This document shows, one piece after another, positions 52,856 to 62,157 of a stretch of 64,000 bases of DNA. The notes below the pieces were generated by a model. That model searched no databases, was not told the origin of the DNA, and worked only from the letters and a program-made list of their open reading frames with translations. Position numbers and translations under genes: made by a program. Origin of the DNA: Pseudomonas asturiensis (GTDB taxonomy: Bacteria > Pseudomonadota > Gammaproteobacteria > Pseudomonadales > Pseudomonadaceae); the NCBI RefSeq assembly GCF_900143095.1, contig NZ_FRDA01000007.1, positions 187,803 through 251,802 of the forward strand, read 5' to 3'. The first letter of the stretch is position 1, and every line of letters starts with the position of its first letter.

Positions 52856-53985
52856 CAGGACTCCGCTACCAGACGGGTGACCTGCGGCAAGCGCCAGAAG
52901 ACCTCGCGCACCGCGTGGTCGGAAAAACGCTCGCGCAGACGCACCAGCATTCGCTCGGCACAGTCCTGACGCTGATCGGCATCCAGCCCGGCCATGTGCA
53001 CCAGCCCTTGAGCCAGACGCTGCTCATCACCCAACGGAAACATCAGGCCCACGTCCTCGACCACCTCACGGGCACCGCCACAGGACGTCGCCACCACGGG
53101 AACACCTGCCACCATGGCCTCCAGGAGCACCATGCCGAAGGGCTCGTGATCCGAACTCAATGCAAACACATCGAACGCCTTGAAGTAGCGACGCGCGTCC
53201 GCGACCTGGCCCATGAACAGCACGTGCGCGCCGATGCCCAGTTCACGTGCAAGCGCCTTGAGGTTTTCTTCAAGCCGCCCCTTGCCCAGCACGACCAGCT
53301 GACTGTTCTCGGGGAGGCCTGGAAGCGCCAGGGCAAAACCGCGTAACAGGGTCGCCTGATCCTTGTCGGGATGCAGGCGCCCAACGTTACCGACGACCCA
53401 GGCAGACGGCGCAAGACCCAGCTCGATGCGGGCATCCTCGGCAGAAAACTGGCTGCCTTGCAGTTGCTCCACATCGATGCGGTTGTACAGCGTCTCGATA
53501 CGTTCGGCAGGCCAGCCAGGCAGACTTTTGCGCATGTCGTCGCGCACCGAATCCGAAACACCCAGCAGACTGAGACGCTTGCGAAACAGGTTGGCGAACA
53601 GCCTGCGGGTGCGCCGCTGATAATCGCCAAACGCGTGATGTACGCCGATCACCGGCAAACGGCTCGCCAACAGCGCGATATAGACCGGCTTGAAACGATG
53701 CGCGATGCAGAAGCTGAAGCTGCGCGACGACGCAATCTTGCGCAGATCGCGAATGGCACCCAGCTTCAGGCCACGAATGGCACTGGAGCTGTACTCCATG
53801 AACAGCACTTCGTCCGAACCGCAGTCGGCGACAACGTCAGGGTCGGCAGCACCGGTCAGAAACACAGTGGTCACCCGATAGCCCTTGCCCGCGAACAGGC
53901 TGGCGTACTGCCGAGCGCAGTCCAGAAACGGCCCGTCATAGCCGTGACAGAACTGCAGCACGTGACGGTCAGCCGAGCGTGTCAT
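52855..53985 (-). CDS. wapH: GT4 glycosyltransferase of LPS core (WapH-like)
   Basis: 376 aa from MTRSADRHVLQFCHGYDG. The donor-site GT4 region is clear: VVGNVGRLHPDKDQATLLRG, then SSDHEPFGMVLLEAMVAGVP with the EX7E glutamates. By place and type it corresponds to WapH (PA5004). The start is not certain: a TTG nine bases upstream is possible, and either start overlaps the carbamoyltransferase end by 17-26 bp. Confidence 0.82.
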   Translation of the reverse strand: MTRSADRHVLQFCHGYDGPFLDCARQYASLFAGKGYRVTTVFLTGAADPDVVADCGSDEVLFMEYSSSAIRGLKLGAIRDLRKIASSRSFSFCIAHRFKPVYIALLASRLPVIGVHHAFGDYQRRTRRLFANLFRKRLSLLGVSDSVRDDMRKSLPGWPAERIETLYNRIDVEQLQGSQFSAEDARIELGLAPSAWVVGNVGRLHPDKDQATLLRGFALALPGLPENSQLVVLGKGRLEENLKALARELGIGAHVLFMGQVADARRYFKAFDVFALSSDHEPFGMVLLEAMVAGVPVVATSCGGAREVVEDVGLMFPLGDEQRLAQGLVHMAGLDADQRQDCAERMLVRLRERFSDHAVREVFWRLPQVTRLVAES

Positions 53986-55726
53986 AAGCCTCAACGCCCT
54001 CTTTGACCACCAGAATGTCTTCCATGATCAAGTATTCGAGGTCGGAGCCAAAGAACATGTTCAAGGCATCGGTCGGCGAACAGATCATCGGTTCGCCACG
54101 GCGGTTGAGCGAGGTGTTCAGCGACACGCCGTTGCCGGTCAGGTTTTCCAGCGCCTTCATCATGTCGTAGTAGCGCGGATTGTATTCGCGCTTGAGCACC
54201 TGTGCACGGGACGTGCCGTCCTCATGGACGACTTCCGGCACGCGGGTCTTCCACTCTTCCGCCACTTCGAAGGTGAAGGTCATGAAAGGCGCCGGGTGAT
54301 CAATCTTGATCATCTGCGGCGCGACGGTGTCGAGCATCGACGGGCAGAAAGGCCTCCAGCGCTCGCGGAACTTGATCTGGTGGTTGATGCGGTCAGCCAC
54401 GCCGGTCACGCTCGGGCAACCAATGATCGAACGACCGCCCAGCGCACGAGGACCAAACTCCATGCGACCCTGGAACCAGGCCACGGGGTTGCCCTTGACC
54501 ATGATCTCGGCGATCCGCTCAGGGGTGTTTTCGATCTGGCGCCATACCGGCTTGCTCGGGTGACGGGCGCACGCAGCGATGACGTCTTCGTTGCTGTACG
54601 CAGGGCCGAGGTAGACGTGTTCCATCTTCTCGACCGGCACGCCACGCGCGTGGGACACATAAGCCGCCGCGCCCACCGCCGTACCGGCATCGCCGGACGC
54701 AGGCTGGACGAACAGTTCCTTGACCTCGGGACGGGCGATGATGCGCTGGTTCAACTTGACGTTCAGCGCACAGCCACCGGCGAACGCGATTTTACCGGTC
54801 TCCTTGAGAATGTCGCCCAGGTAGTGATCCATCATCTGCAGCGCAAGCTTTTCGAACAGCGCCTGCATGCTGGCCGCGTAATGGATGTAGGGTTCGTCCG
54901 CCACATCGCCAACGCGCTTGGGGCCGAGCCATTCGATGAGTTTTGGCGAGAAGTAGAAGCCCTTCCCGTTCTCTTTATAGCGACGCAGGCCGATGACGTT
55001 GGCCAGCTCGGTATTGATGATCAACTCACCGTTCTCGAAAGTGGCCAGGCGCGAGAAGTCGTATTTGCTGGCATCGCCGTACGGCGCCATGCCCATGACC
55101 TTGAACTCGCCGTCCAGCATCTCGAAACCGAGGAACTCGGTGATCGCGCCGTACAGGCCACCCAGCGAATCCGGATCGAAGAACTCCTTGATCTTGTGGA
55201 TCTTGCCGTTCTCGCCATAGCCGAAGAAGGTGGTGGCGTACTCACCCTTGCCGTCGATGCCCATGATTGCGGTTTTCTCGGTGAAACCGGAGCAGTGATA
55301 GGCGCTGGACGCGTGGGCCAGGTGGTGCTCGACCGGCTCGATCTTGATCTTTTTCGGATCGAAGCCCAGTTGTTCGAGGCACCAGACGATCTTGTTGCGA
55401 TAACGCTTGTAACGACGGTTGCCCATCAGCAGCGCATCGAGGGCGCGATCCGGCGCGTACCAGTAGCGCTTGGCGTAGTGCCAGCGCGCCTTGCCGAACA
55501 GGCTGATCGGGGCGAAGGGGATCGCGACCACGTCGACGTCGGAGGGCTTGATGCCTGCCTGCTCCAGACAGAACTTCGCCGACTCGTAGGGCATGCGGTT
55601 CTTTGCATGCTTGTCGCGAACGAAGCGCTCTTCTTCGGCCGCTGCGATCAGCTTGCCGTCGATGTAAAGCGCTGCGGAAGGATCATGGCTAAGGGCGCCG
55701 GACAGGCCAAGGATCGTCAATGCCAC
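53969..55726 (-). CDS. LPS core carbamoyltransferase (NodU/CmcH family)
   Basis: 585 aa. The N-terminal Kae1-like domain (ILGLSGALSHDPSAALYIDG, then VEHHLAHASSAYHCSGF with metal-binding histidines) is followed by a C-terminal carbamoyltransferase domain (FGPRALGGRSIIG, RFRERWRPFCPS-type region, NTSLNRRGEP). It likely carbamoylates heptose in the LPS inner core, known in Pseudomonas as 7-O-carbamoyl heptose. GTG start at 55726. First gene of the long minus-strand LPS operon. Confidence 0.9.
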   Translation of the reverse strand: MALTILGLSGALSHDPSAALYIDGKLIAAAEEERFVRDKHAKNRMPYESAKFCLEQAGIKPSDVDVVAIPFAPISLFGKARWHYAKRYWYAPDRALDALLMGNRRYKRYRNKIVWCLEQLGFDPKKIKIEPVEHHLAHASSAYHCSGFTEKTAIMGIDGKGEYATTFFGYGENGKIHKIKEFFDPDSLGGLYGAITEFLGFEMLDGEFKVMGMAPYGDASKYDFSRLATFENGELIINTELANVIGLRRYKENGKGFYFSPKLIEWLGPKRVGDVADEPYIHYAASMQALFEKLALQMMDHYLGDILKETGKIAFAGGCALNVKLNQRIIARPEVKELFVQPASGDAGTAVGAAAYVSHARGVPVEKMEHVYLGPAYSNEDVIAACARHPSKPVWRQIENTPERIAEIMVKGNPVAWFQGRMEFGPRALGGRSIIGCPSVTGVADRINHQIKFRERWRPFCPSMLDTVAPQMIKIDHPAPFMTFTFEVAEEWKTRVPEVVHEDGTSRAQVLKREYNPRYYDMMKALENLTGNGVSLNTSLNRRGEPMICSPTDALNMFFGSDLEYLIMEDILVVKEGVEAYDTLG

Positions 55727-56046
55727 AAGGGTCTAGCCTCTTTAGTCTGCATGCAGGCGCGTTGCGCCCGAGAAAATGTGTGCCCCCGCACAGCGGGCTG
55801 AGGGCAGCTAAAGCGCGGGATTATAGCGTAATGACCAAGGATTTGGCTCGGGGGCTGTAAGGCTTTCAGCAAACAGGCGATGCAGTCGCCTTTCAGAACC
55901 GTCCGGCAAAAACACGCCCGCATCCTGACATTCAATAACTATCTACGCTCCCGGCCCGCCGGATTCTGATTGATTGACGGCTATGAATCACGGCCTCACG
56001 GCCTTCAATCAGCGGCGCACATCGCGCCTATCAGAGCCGAAAAACA
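55727..56046. other. 320-bp divergent intergenic region
   Basis: Lies between the carbamoyltransferase start and the start of the large toxin gene. I see no RNA gene, repeat family or coding stretch, only a small CGGCCT/AGGCCG-type dyad (CACGGCCTCACGGCC) near 55993. It presumably holds the promoters of both genes. Confidence 0.45.
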
Positions 56047-59000
56047 ATGCAGACACTGACACCTGTACCCCTCAAACCTCTGGACACCTTTGCGCAAGCG
56101 TCAGCCGCGCTGAAACGACTGGATGAACTGAGCAGCCGATTAAGCGATACGCTCAAGCAACTGCCAGTCCCCGACGACGCCCTGCTGGATGCGCCTGCAT
56201 CCGAGACACACGTCACCCGACTGCTCGCGCAGCTCGACGATTACTGGCGGCCGGTCACGACGCCCGGCGAGACCCGTTACGATCAATGCCTGTCCGGCCT
56301 GCGTCAGGCCCTGCGCGACGAGGTGACGCTCAAGGTGCACGAGCGCGAGCTTGCGCCGGCCTACGCAGACTGTCTGCCCGCGACGGTCTCGCAAATGAAC
56401 ACGTCACCGACACCCGAGGCTTTTTCCCTGCACCTCCTGCTGGATGATGACGTCGAGGCTGAGTTGGCCGGTGCGCTGGTGCTGTCTCAGGCGCAAGGCG
56501 CGACCTTGCTGGCATTGCCGGGTCTGGGTCTCACGGCGTTCGCCACCCAGGCGCAGATGCTGGAAACACTGACGCTGTGGCTCAAATCCCCTGCTCTGAA
56601 GGGCGCACTGACGCGCAGCCTTGAACAGCGTCATCAGGATCAGCTCGCAGCCATCGACGCCGACCCCGACCTGTATGCCGATCCGTTCCTGAGCACCGAT
56701 GTGCAGTTGAAAGCCATCGACGCAGAGCCTCTGGCTCATGCCCTGGACAGCCTGCTGAACAAACAGCGCGAGGATGTTCGCCATGCCTGCGCCCTGCAAG
56801 GCATCGGCGACCGACAGAAGCACCGGGTGCTTATACGGCACGCGATTGAACAGCAAGGCCTGTTCGGCCCTCGGGCGATGCTTGAGCTGCGCGAAATAGC
56901 GCTGCGCGAGGCCGATTATCGTCGCAGCCTGCCGGACTGGATCAAGCTCGCCAGCCCCAAGGACATGACGACCTATACCGAACGTCTGGAGCGCTGCGAG
57001 CAGGCACGCGCCGCCGTCCTTAGTGCTTTGGGCACGGCAGCCTCGCCGGAAGCGTTCGCCCTGGCACACCTCAAGGTGCGTCTGGCTGACGACCTGGGCT
57101 ACGCCCTGGACCCTGGCCTCGTCACGATCAGCACCCGACGCACCCTGCCCGTGACGGGCGAAACCTATCTTGTGACACGCTCCTGGGTGGAACTTGCCCT
57201 GTACGGGCTGCACCCGGGGGATCGCGCCGAGGGCTCCGACTTTCTGACCCGCACCACGATCGACTATGACAATGCTTCGCTGGCCTCCGCTTACAACCCC
57301 CTGGATGCGGCCTACATTGCCCGCGTCGTCGAGGAGCTGGATGTGCGCGTCCATTTTGGCGAATTCCAGAAAACCGCCTACCGCCAGGCTCACAATCAGC
57401 AACTGATGCGTACCCTGACCCACACGCAAATCACGGCACTGGCGTGTGCCGCCCACATGCAGGGGCATATTCGTCGCGAAGACTTCGCCACTGTCGAAGC
57501 CATCGTGCAACCCGCAAAAGCAGGTACAGGTGCAGGCGCAGCGCCGCGTATCCAGCAGATCAGGCTGGACGGGCACGCGGTCATGAGCAAATTGCTGGTG
57601 TTTCGCAAGCAGAGTGCTTCCGGCCAGCTGGAACGCCTGATCATGTTCGCCCAGGATGCGCCCAATCAACGCCATTTCCATGCCTTCGACAACGAAGACC
57701 AATTGGTGCACGAGCTGGTCGCCTGGTTGACGTCCAGGGAACATCAGGATTATCTGCTCGGCCAGCTTGAGGTTTCCGCCCGACCGCAGCTTGAAAGGCA
57801 GCTCCAGGCACTGCGACTCAAACCCTACCCGCAGGCGGATTTTGTCCACCTGATTGACGTGTCCGACTACCAGATGGCGCTTTCGCTGTTCGCACTCGAC
57901 CATGCCGACGTGACGATCTCGGAACAGGCGCGCCACACGCCCTCCTGGTATGCAGGCGCAAGTCTTGAGAGCCGCCAGCAACTGGTAGCGCTGGAAGAGG
58001 CTGCCGCTGGCGCGCAGTACAACTACCAGCTAAAGCCCCACACACAGGTCAAGTCGTTCGATGAGTATGTATTCGAACGGGCCAGCCAGCAGATCAACAC
58101 ACTGCTCGGCCTGCCCGACGGTACGGTCGACCCCGACCTGATCGTGATCAAAAGCGAGCGCGAGACCATCACCTACACAGACATGCTGCTCAACGGCTAC
58201 GACGACAGCATTGACCCGACGCGCGCCACCGCAGACAGCGTGGCAACTTTCAAAGGCCCGGAAGGTGTTGACCTCAGCGCTCTTTCGCCGCGCAACGTGG
58301 CCGGCTCGGTACGCGGCAAATGGCTTGCCGACGACTACATCGCACTGGTCAGGCGCACGCTGCTCAATCCAGACGACGAAGGTTATGAATACCGTCGCAC
58401 GACGAGCGTGGCGATCAACCAGTTGCACATGAAAGCCGCAGCACTGCGCAGCGTCCTGAAGGGGCATATCAACGGCAATCAGTACGAGTGGCTGGTACGC
58501 AGCCTGGACCGCGCCCATCTGAGTGACGGTGAAACGCGCCAGCAATACCCGCTCTACCCCTTGCAACTGCATATCGACAAGCCCTTCATTGCCTCCGGCC
58601 TGGAAGGCGTGGACCAACTGGTCATTCCCGATCAGCAATTGACCCACGTGGAGACGGTTCAAGGGTGCCTGGCGATCCTGCCTACCCAACCCCGCCAGAC
58701 CGCGCTGCTGTATACGCCCGAGGCACCGGACGGCGTCGAGTTTCGTCTTTTCAGCGACTTCATCCCCTCTCTGAGCAAGGCGGGCATGATCGATTACTAC
58801 AAGGACCGCTGCCGCCTGCAGTCGCGCCGGACTCTGGCGTTCTTCCTGCGCGACATGCAGCAGGGCGGCGCCAGCAAGGCACCGTTTCTCCCGAGGGAAT
58901 ACATCGCGGACTTCGCCGACACCTGCTTCAACACGCTGATCGAGCGAAAACTGCGCGACACCGAAGAAACCACCACCGGCCGTCACGACATGCTGTCCAG

Positions 59001-62000
59001 AATGATCTGGATCAGCGCTGAACTCATCGCGACTGCGCTGACGCTGCCGTTTCCGCCGGCAAGCTTTGCAGTCGGCAGCCTGCTGTCCCTGCACGACACG
59101 GTGCGCGCCGTACAGGCACTGACCGAGGGCGACCAGAACACCGCCAGCGGCTATATCCTCTCCTCTTTGTTCAATGGGTTGGGCGCGGCGGGCGATCTGC
59201 ATTCCGGCCTGAGAGGCTTTGGCGGCCTCGTGCATCGACTCGAAAAGCGTCTTCCCGAAGCGTCGGCGCTCCCGCCGATTACCCGACACGACCTGCCACC
59301 GCGTTACGAGGATTTGCTGCCAGCCAATTTGCAGGACAAGACTGTGCTGATCGGCAAGGTCAACGCCAACGGCCACGCCCCTCTGTTCCAGCAGGCCAGT
59401 CCGGCGTCACAGAAAATCAGCGCCACCGGGCAGTTCGCCAGCCGTAAACCCGACGGCAGCTGGCAACCCCTGAGTTCGCCGCTGGATAGCTCCAGCACCG
59501 CCGGTCGCGACCTGGCCGTCGAGCTTTCCCTGCAGAACGTGCCACGCATCAAGAGCGGTCACGCCAACGGCGTCTGCAGTGTCAACGGCAAGCATTACAT
59601 CAACCTGTCCGGTAAAACCTATCAGGTGCAGTTCGACGCCCAAATGCGCTGCTGGCAGATCATCGACCCGGCCAATCCGTTCGCATTCTTTGGCAAGCAG
59701 CCTGTGCGCCTGAACAAACGAGGACAATGGGAGAAGATCGACCGCCATCAATTGCGAGGTGGCGGGCTTGGCGATGAAGGCACCTACCGGCCGCTGCCGG
59801 AAGAGGCCGCTGCGCCGGTCACCTCAACGGTGCGCCTGAGCGACTATGAAATGCCGCCCGAGATGAGGCCGGGGTTGTATGCCATTCTGGACAAGGAAAC
59901 CCCTGACCCGACGGGGATGGGGCTGGAGCTTTACTTCAAGGGCTACTTCGATGAGTTGCGTCAGGTGTTCTCAAGGCTTCAGGACAAGCTCTATCAGGAT
60001 GCCAAAGCCTTCTTCATGAAGGTGGTGGTGCCCGCCCGCCCAACATTGCCGACCCTTGCGCCTGACGCCGGGGTGGAGTCGCTGTTCGAAAGCGTCTTCA
60101 CGCACAGCAATGGGCTGGTGTTGAGCGAGGCCGCCCAATCGATCGCCAGCAAGCGTCTGCTTATTCTCAATATGCCGTTGCTCAAAAAGCAAAACGTGGA
60201 GGTCCTGTACCTCGATCACCTGTTCACCGACAAACACCTCGAAAAACTGGCCACCTATCGCCAACTGGCCGGAAAAAGCCGCTCCGGCTCTCACGAAATC
60301 AAGACGCACCTCAAACAACTCAATAACGGCGCACTGCGCAATCAGACCTCCGAATACGATTACTACCACCTGATCAAGGCCGCACACCGACACGGGATCG
60401 AGGTTCGTCCCTTCAGTTCGTCAACCAGCTATCCGCTGCAGGACCACGCAGTTGCCGCCGCCGCAGGTGATCTGACCGCAGCACAGAAAACCAGCAACTT
60501 TTTCGGCCATCACGTGATCAGCGCTGACGTGGCAAGCCAGCCGTCGAGACGCTGGATTGCACTGCTCGACCAGAAGCTGGCAACCACCCACGACACCATT
60601 CCGGGCATCGCCGAACTGCAGGGCGCTATCAGCGTGCACGTTCAGGACGTTCCGACAGGGCATACGACACGCGTATTCACGACCGGTACGACTCCATCCT
60701 CTGCAGGCATTTCAGCGGACTTCACCCTCGAATTTTCCAACCCCTTGAGCCTAGCGCCAAAACCTGTGGCGCCGCCAAGCACGCGGGTAGATGAAATATT
60801 AATGAACCGGATGGCCGATCGGCAGACCCTGGAGTCCGGGGAGCGCTGGGCTGGCGATTACGTGTTCCGCTGGGAGCCCGAATCAGGCTGGATGCGCAGT
60901 GAGCAGCAAGGCTCGACCGGTCCTCGCCCGGTGACCGCCATTCAACAGTCGCTGAGCGACGCCACCTATGAAGTGCCGCTCGAACAAAGAAGTGCTTTGC
61001 ACACGCTGGCCAGCTTCGAACATCGCGGGCTGGATGAGCGTTTCTTCTTTTTCGACCAACACATGAGCGAGGTGAGGGAAGCGTTTTTCAGACTGCGCGG
61101 ACAATTGCAGCAAGACGCGCACGCCGTTGAGTCCGCAGTGCTGCCCGCCCGACCTGTACTGCCTGAACTTGCGCCCAAAACGCCGCCTCAAGCGCTGCTT
61201 GAAACGCTGTACCAGCACACCGATGGCGTCGTTCTGGGCGAAGCGCATTCCTCGATTGCCAGCAAGAAGCTGATCATCGACAACCTGCCTTCGCTCGCAC
61301 AACAGAACGTCAAGACGCTGTACCTGGAGCACCTGCTCAGTGACTTGCATCAGGCCGACCTTGACCATTTCCTCGAAACTGGAGAAATGACCAAGCACTT
61401 GCTGCACGACCTGCAGGCGCTGGACATCGGTCACCGGACCGATCCTGCCGGGGTCTACAACTTCGAGCAACTGGTGATCAAGGCCCGGCAACACGGACTG
61501 GAGATTCGCGCGCTCGACTGCCTGGCCAGCTACCACCTCAAAGGCCTTTCCAGCGAAACGGTTACCACTCGCCAGCAGATGATGAATTATTTTGCCTCCC
61601 GCACGATTCGCAAGCATCAGGAGGTCATGGGCTCGCATAAGTGGATTGCTCTGGTCGGCAACAGCCACTCCAACACGTTCAAAAACGCTGTGCCCGGCAT
61701 CGCCGAGCTGGAAGGCGGCATCGGCCTGCGGGTGATCGATGTAGTGCCGGGCCAGTCGCGGGGCGTGGTGCGCGATCCGGGTGAATCCCTGCCGCTGGAT
61801 ATGGGCAAGACGCGTATTCACATCCAGGGTGACTACCGCGTGGACCTTGAAGTGCCAAGGCCTAACGTGACTGTGGCCAGACCGCAATCCGTAGGCAGGC
61901 GTCTGGCCAAGCCCGGCATGTTCCTGATCGAACAGACCGACGATGGCCTGCACACCATCGTGCATCGCTCGCGAGACGGCCAGATCCATCGCACTCCGGT

Positions 62001-62130
62001 ACATATCGACGCAAAGGGTAAGGTGTTCGTTGATCGTCCAAGCTGGAAATCGGTGCACTTGAAGACTTACGAAGACATGAACGCCCTGACCATCGCGCTC
62101 AGGGACATGAACCTCAGTCGCGTCGAATAA
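56047..62130 (+). CDS. Large toxin-like protein with tandem Tiki/esterase-type C-terminal domains
   Basis: 2027 aa, no signal peptide. The N-terminal half (LPDWIKLASPKDMTTYTERL through FLTRTTIDYDNASLASAYNP) matches the region databases call DUF6543/dermonecrotic-toxin domain in Pseudomonas. A hydrophobic helical stretch (about 985-1055, LIATALTLPFPPASFAVGSL) may insert in membranes. Residues ~1264-1560 and ~1636-1910 are tandem copies: both contain PARPxLPxLAP and SIASKxLxIxNxPxLxxQNV. Copy 2 has GEAH (1731-1734) and GNSH (1871-1874). Copy 1 has SEAAQ and DQKL there. It probably acts as a host- or competitor-directed toxin; secretion route and target are unknown. It stands alone between LPS genes. 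Confidence 0.75.
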   Translation: MQTLTPVPLKPLDTFAQASAALKRLDELSSRLSDTLKQLPVPDDALLDAPASETHVTRLLAQLDDYWRPVTTPGETRYDQCLSGLRQALRDEVTLKVHERELAPAYADCLPATVSQMNTSPTPEAFSLHLLLDDDVEAELAGALVLSQAQGATLLALPGLGLTAFATQAQMLETLTLWLKSPALKGALTRSLEQRHQDQLAAIDADPDLYADPFLSTDVQLKAIDAEPLAHALDSLLNKQREDVRHACALQGIGDRQKHRVLIRHAIEQQGLFGPRAMLELREIALREADYRRSLPDWIKLASPKDMTTYTERLERCEQARAAVLSALGTAASPEAFALAHLKVRLADDLGYALDPGLVTISTRRTLPVTGETYLVTRSWVELALYGLHPGDRAEGSDFLTRTTIDYDNASLASAYNPLDAAYIARVVEELDVRVHFGEFQKTAYRQAHNQQLMRTLTHTQITALACAAHMQGHIRREDFATVEAIVQPAKAGTGAGAAPRIQQIRLDGHAVMSKLLVFRKQSASGQLERLIMFAQDAPNQRHFHAFDNEDQLVHELVAWLTSREHQDYLLGQLEVSARPQLERQLQALRLKPYPQADFVHLIDVSDYQMALSLFALDHADVTISEQARHTPSWYAGASLESRQQLVALEEAAAGAQYNYQLKPHTQVKSFDEYVFERASQQINTLLGLPDGTVDPDLIVIKSERETITYTDMLLNGYDDSIDPTRATADSVATFKGPEGVDLSALSPRNVAGSVRGKWLADDYIALVRRTLLNPDDEGYEYRRTTSVAINQLHMKAAALRSVLKGHINGNQYEWLVRSLDRAHLSDGETRQQYPLYPLQLHIDKPFIASGLEGVDQLVIPDQQLTHVETVQGCLAILPTQPRQTALLYTPEAPDGVEFRLFSDFIPSLSKAGMIDYYKDRCRLQSRRTLAFFLRDMQQGGASKAPFLPREYIADFADTCFNTLIERKLRDTEETTTGRHDMLSRMIWISAELIATALTLPFPPASFAVGSLLSLHDTVRAVQALTEGDQNTASGYILSSLFNGLGAAGDLHSGLRGFGGLVHRLEKRLPEASALPPITRHDLPPRYEDLLPANLQDKTVLIGKVNANGHAPLFQQASPASQKISATGQFASRKPDGSWQPLSSPLDSSSTAGRDLAVELSLQNVPRIKSGHANGVCSVNGKHYINLSGKTYQVQFDAQMRCWQIIDPANPFAFFGKQPVRLNKRGQWEKIDRHQLRGGGLGDEGTYRPLPEEAAAPVTSTVRLSDYEMPPEMRPGLYAILDKETPDPTGMGLELYFKGYFDELRQVFSRLQDKLYQDAKAFFMKVVVPARPTLPTLAPDAGVESLFESVFTHSNGLVLSEAAQSIASKRLLILNMPLLKKQNVEVLYLDHLFTDKHLEKLATYRQLAGKSRSGSHEIKTHLKQLNNGALRNQTSEYDYYHLIKAAHRHGIEVRPFSSSTSYPLQDHAVAAAAGDLTAAQKTSNFFGHHVISADVASQPSRRWIALLDQKLATTHDTIPGIAELQGAISVHVQDVPTGHTTRVFTTGTTPSSAGISADFTLEFSNPLSLAPKPVAPPSTRVDEILMNRMADRQTLESGERWAGDYVFRWEPESGWMRSEQQGSTGPRPVTAIQQSLSDATYEVPLEQRSALHTLASFEHRGLDERFFFFDQHMSEVREAFFRLRGQLQQDAHAVESAVLPARPVLPELAPKTPPQALLETLYQHTDGVVLGEAHSSIASKKLIIDNLPSLAQQNVKTLYLEHLLSDLHQADLDHFLETGEMTKHLLHDLQALDIGHRTDPAGVYNFEQLVIKARQHGLEIRALDCLASYHLKGLSSETVTTRQQMMNYFASRTIRKHQEVMGSHKWIALVGNSHSNTFKNAVPGIAELEGGIGLRVIDVVPGQSRGVVRDPGESLPLDMGKTRIHIQGDYRVDLEVPRPNVTVARPQSVGRRLAKPGMFLIEQTDDGLHTIVHRSRDGQIHRTPVHIDAKGKVFVDRPSWKSVHLKTYEDMNALTIALRDMNLSRVE

Positions 62131-62157
62131 CGCGACCCCCTGCCAGGACGAGACGGC

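Noticed and set aside
54224..55801. 525-aa plus-strand open frame
   Set aside because: Antisense to the carbamoyltransferase, which has clear conserved motifs.
56404..57981. 525-aa minus-strand open frame in the large toxin gene
   Set aside because: Shadow of the 2027-aa coding frame; no recognisable motif, and the plus-strand frame is open for 6 kb with family-like sequence.
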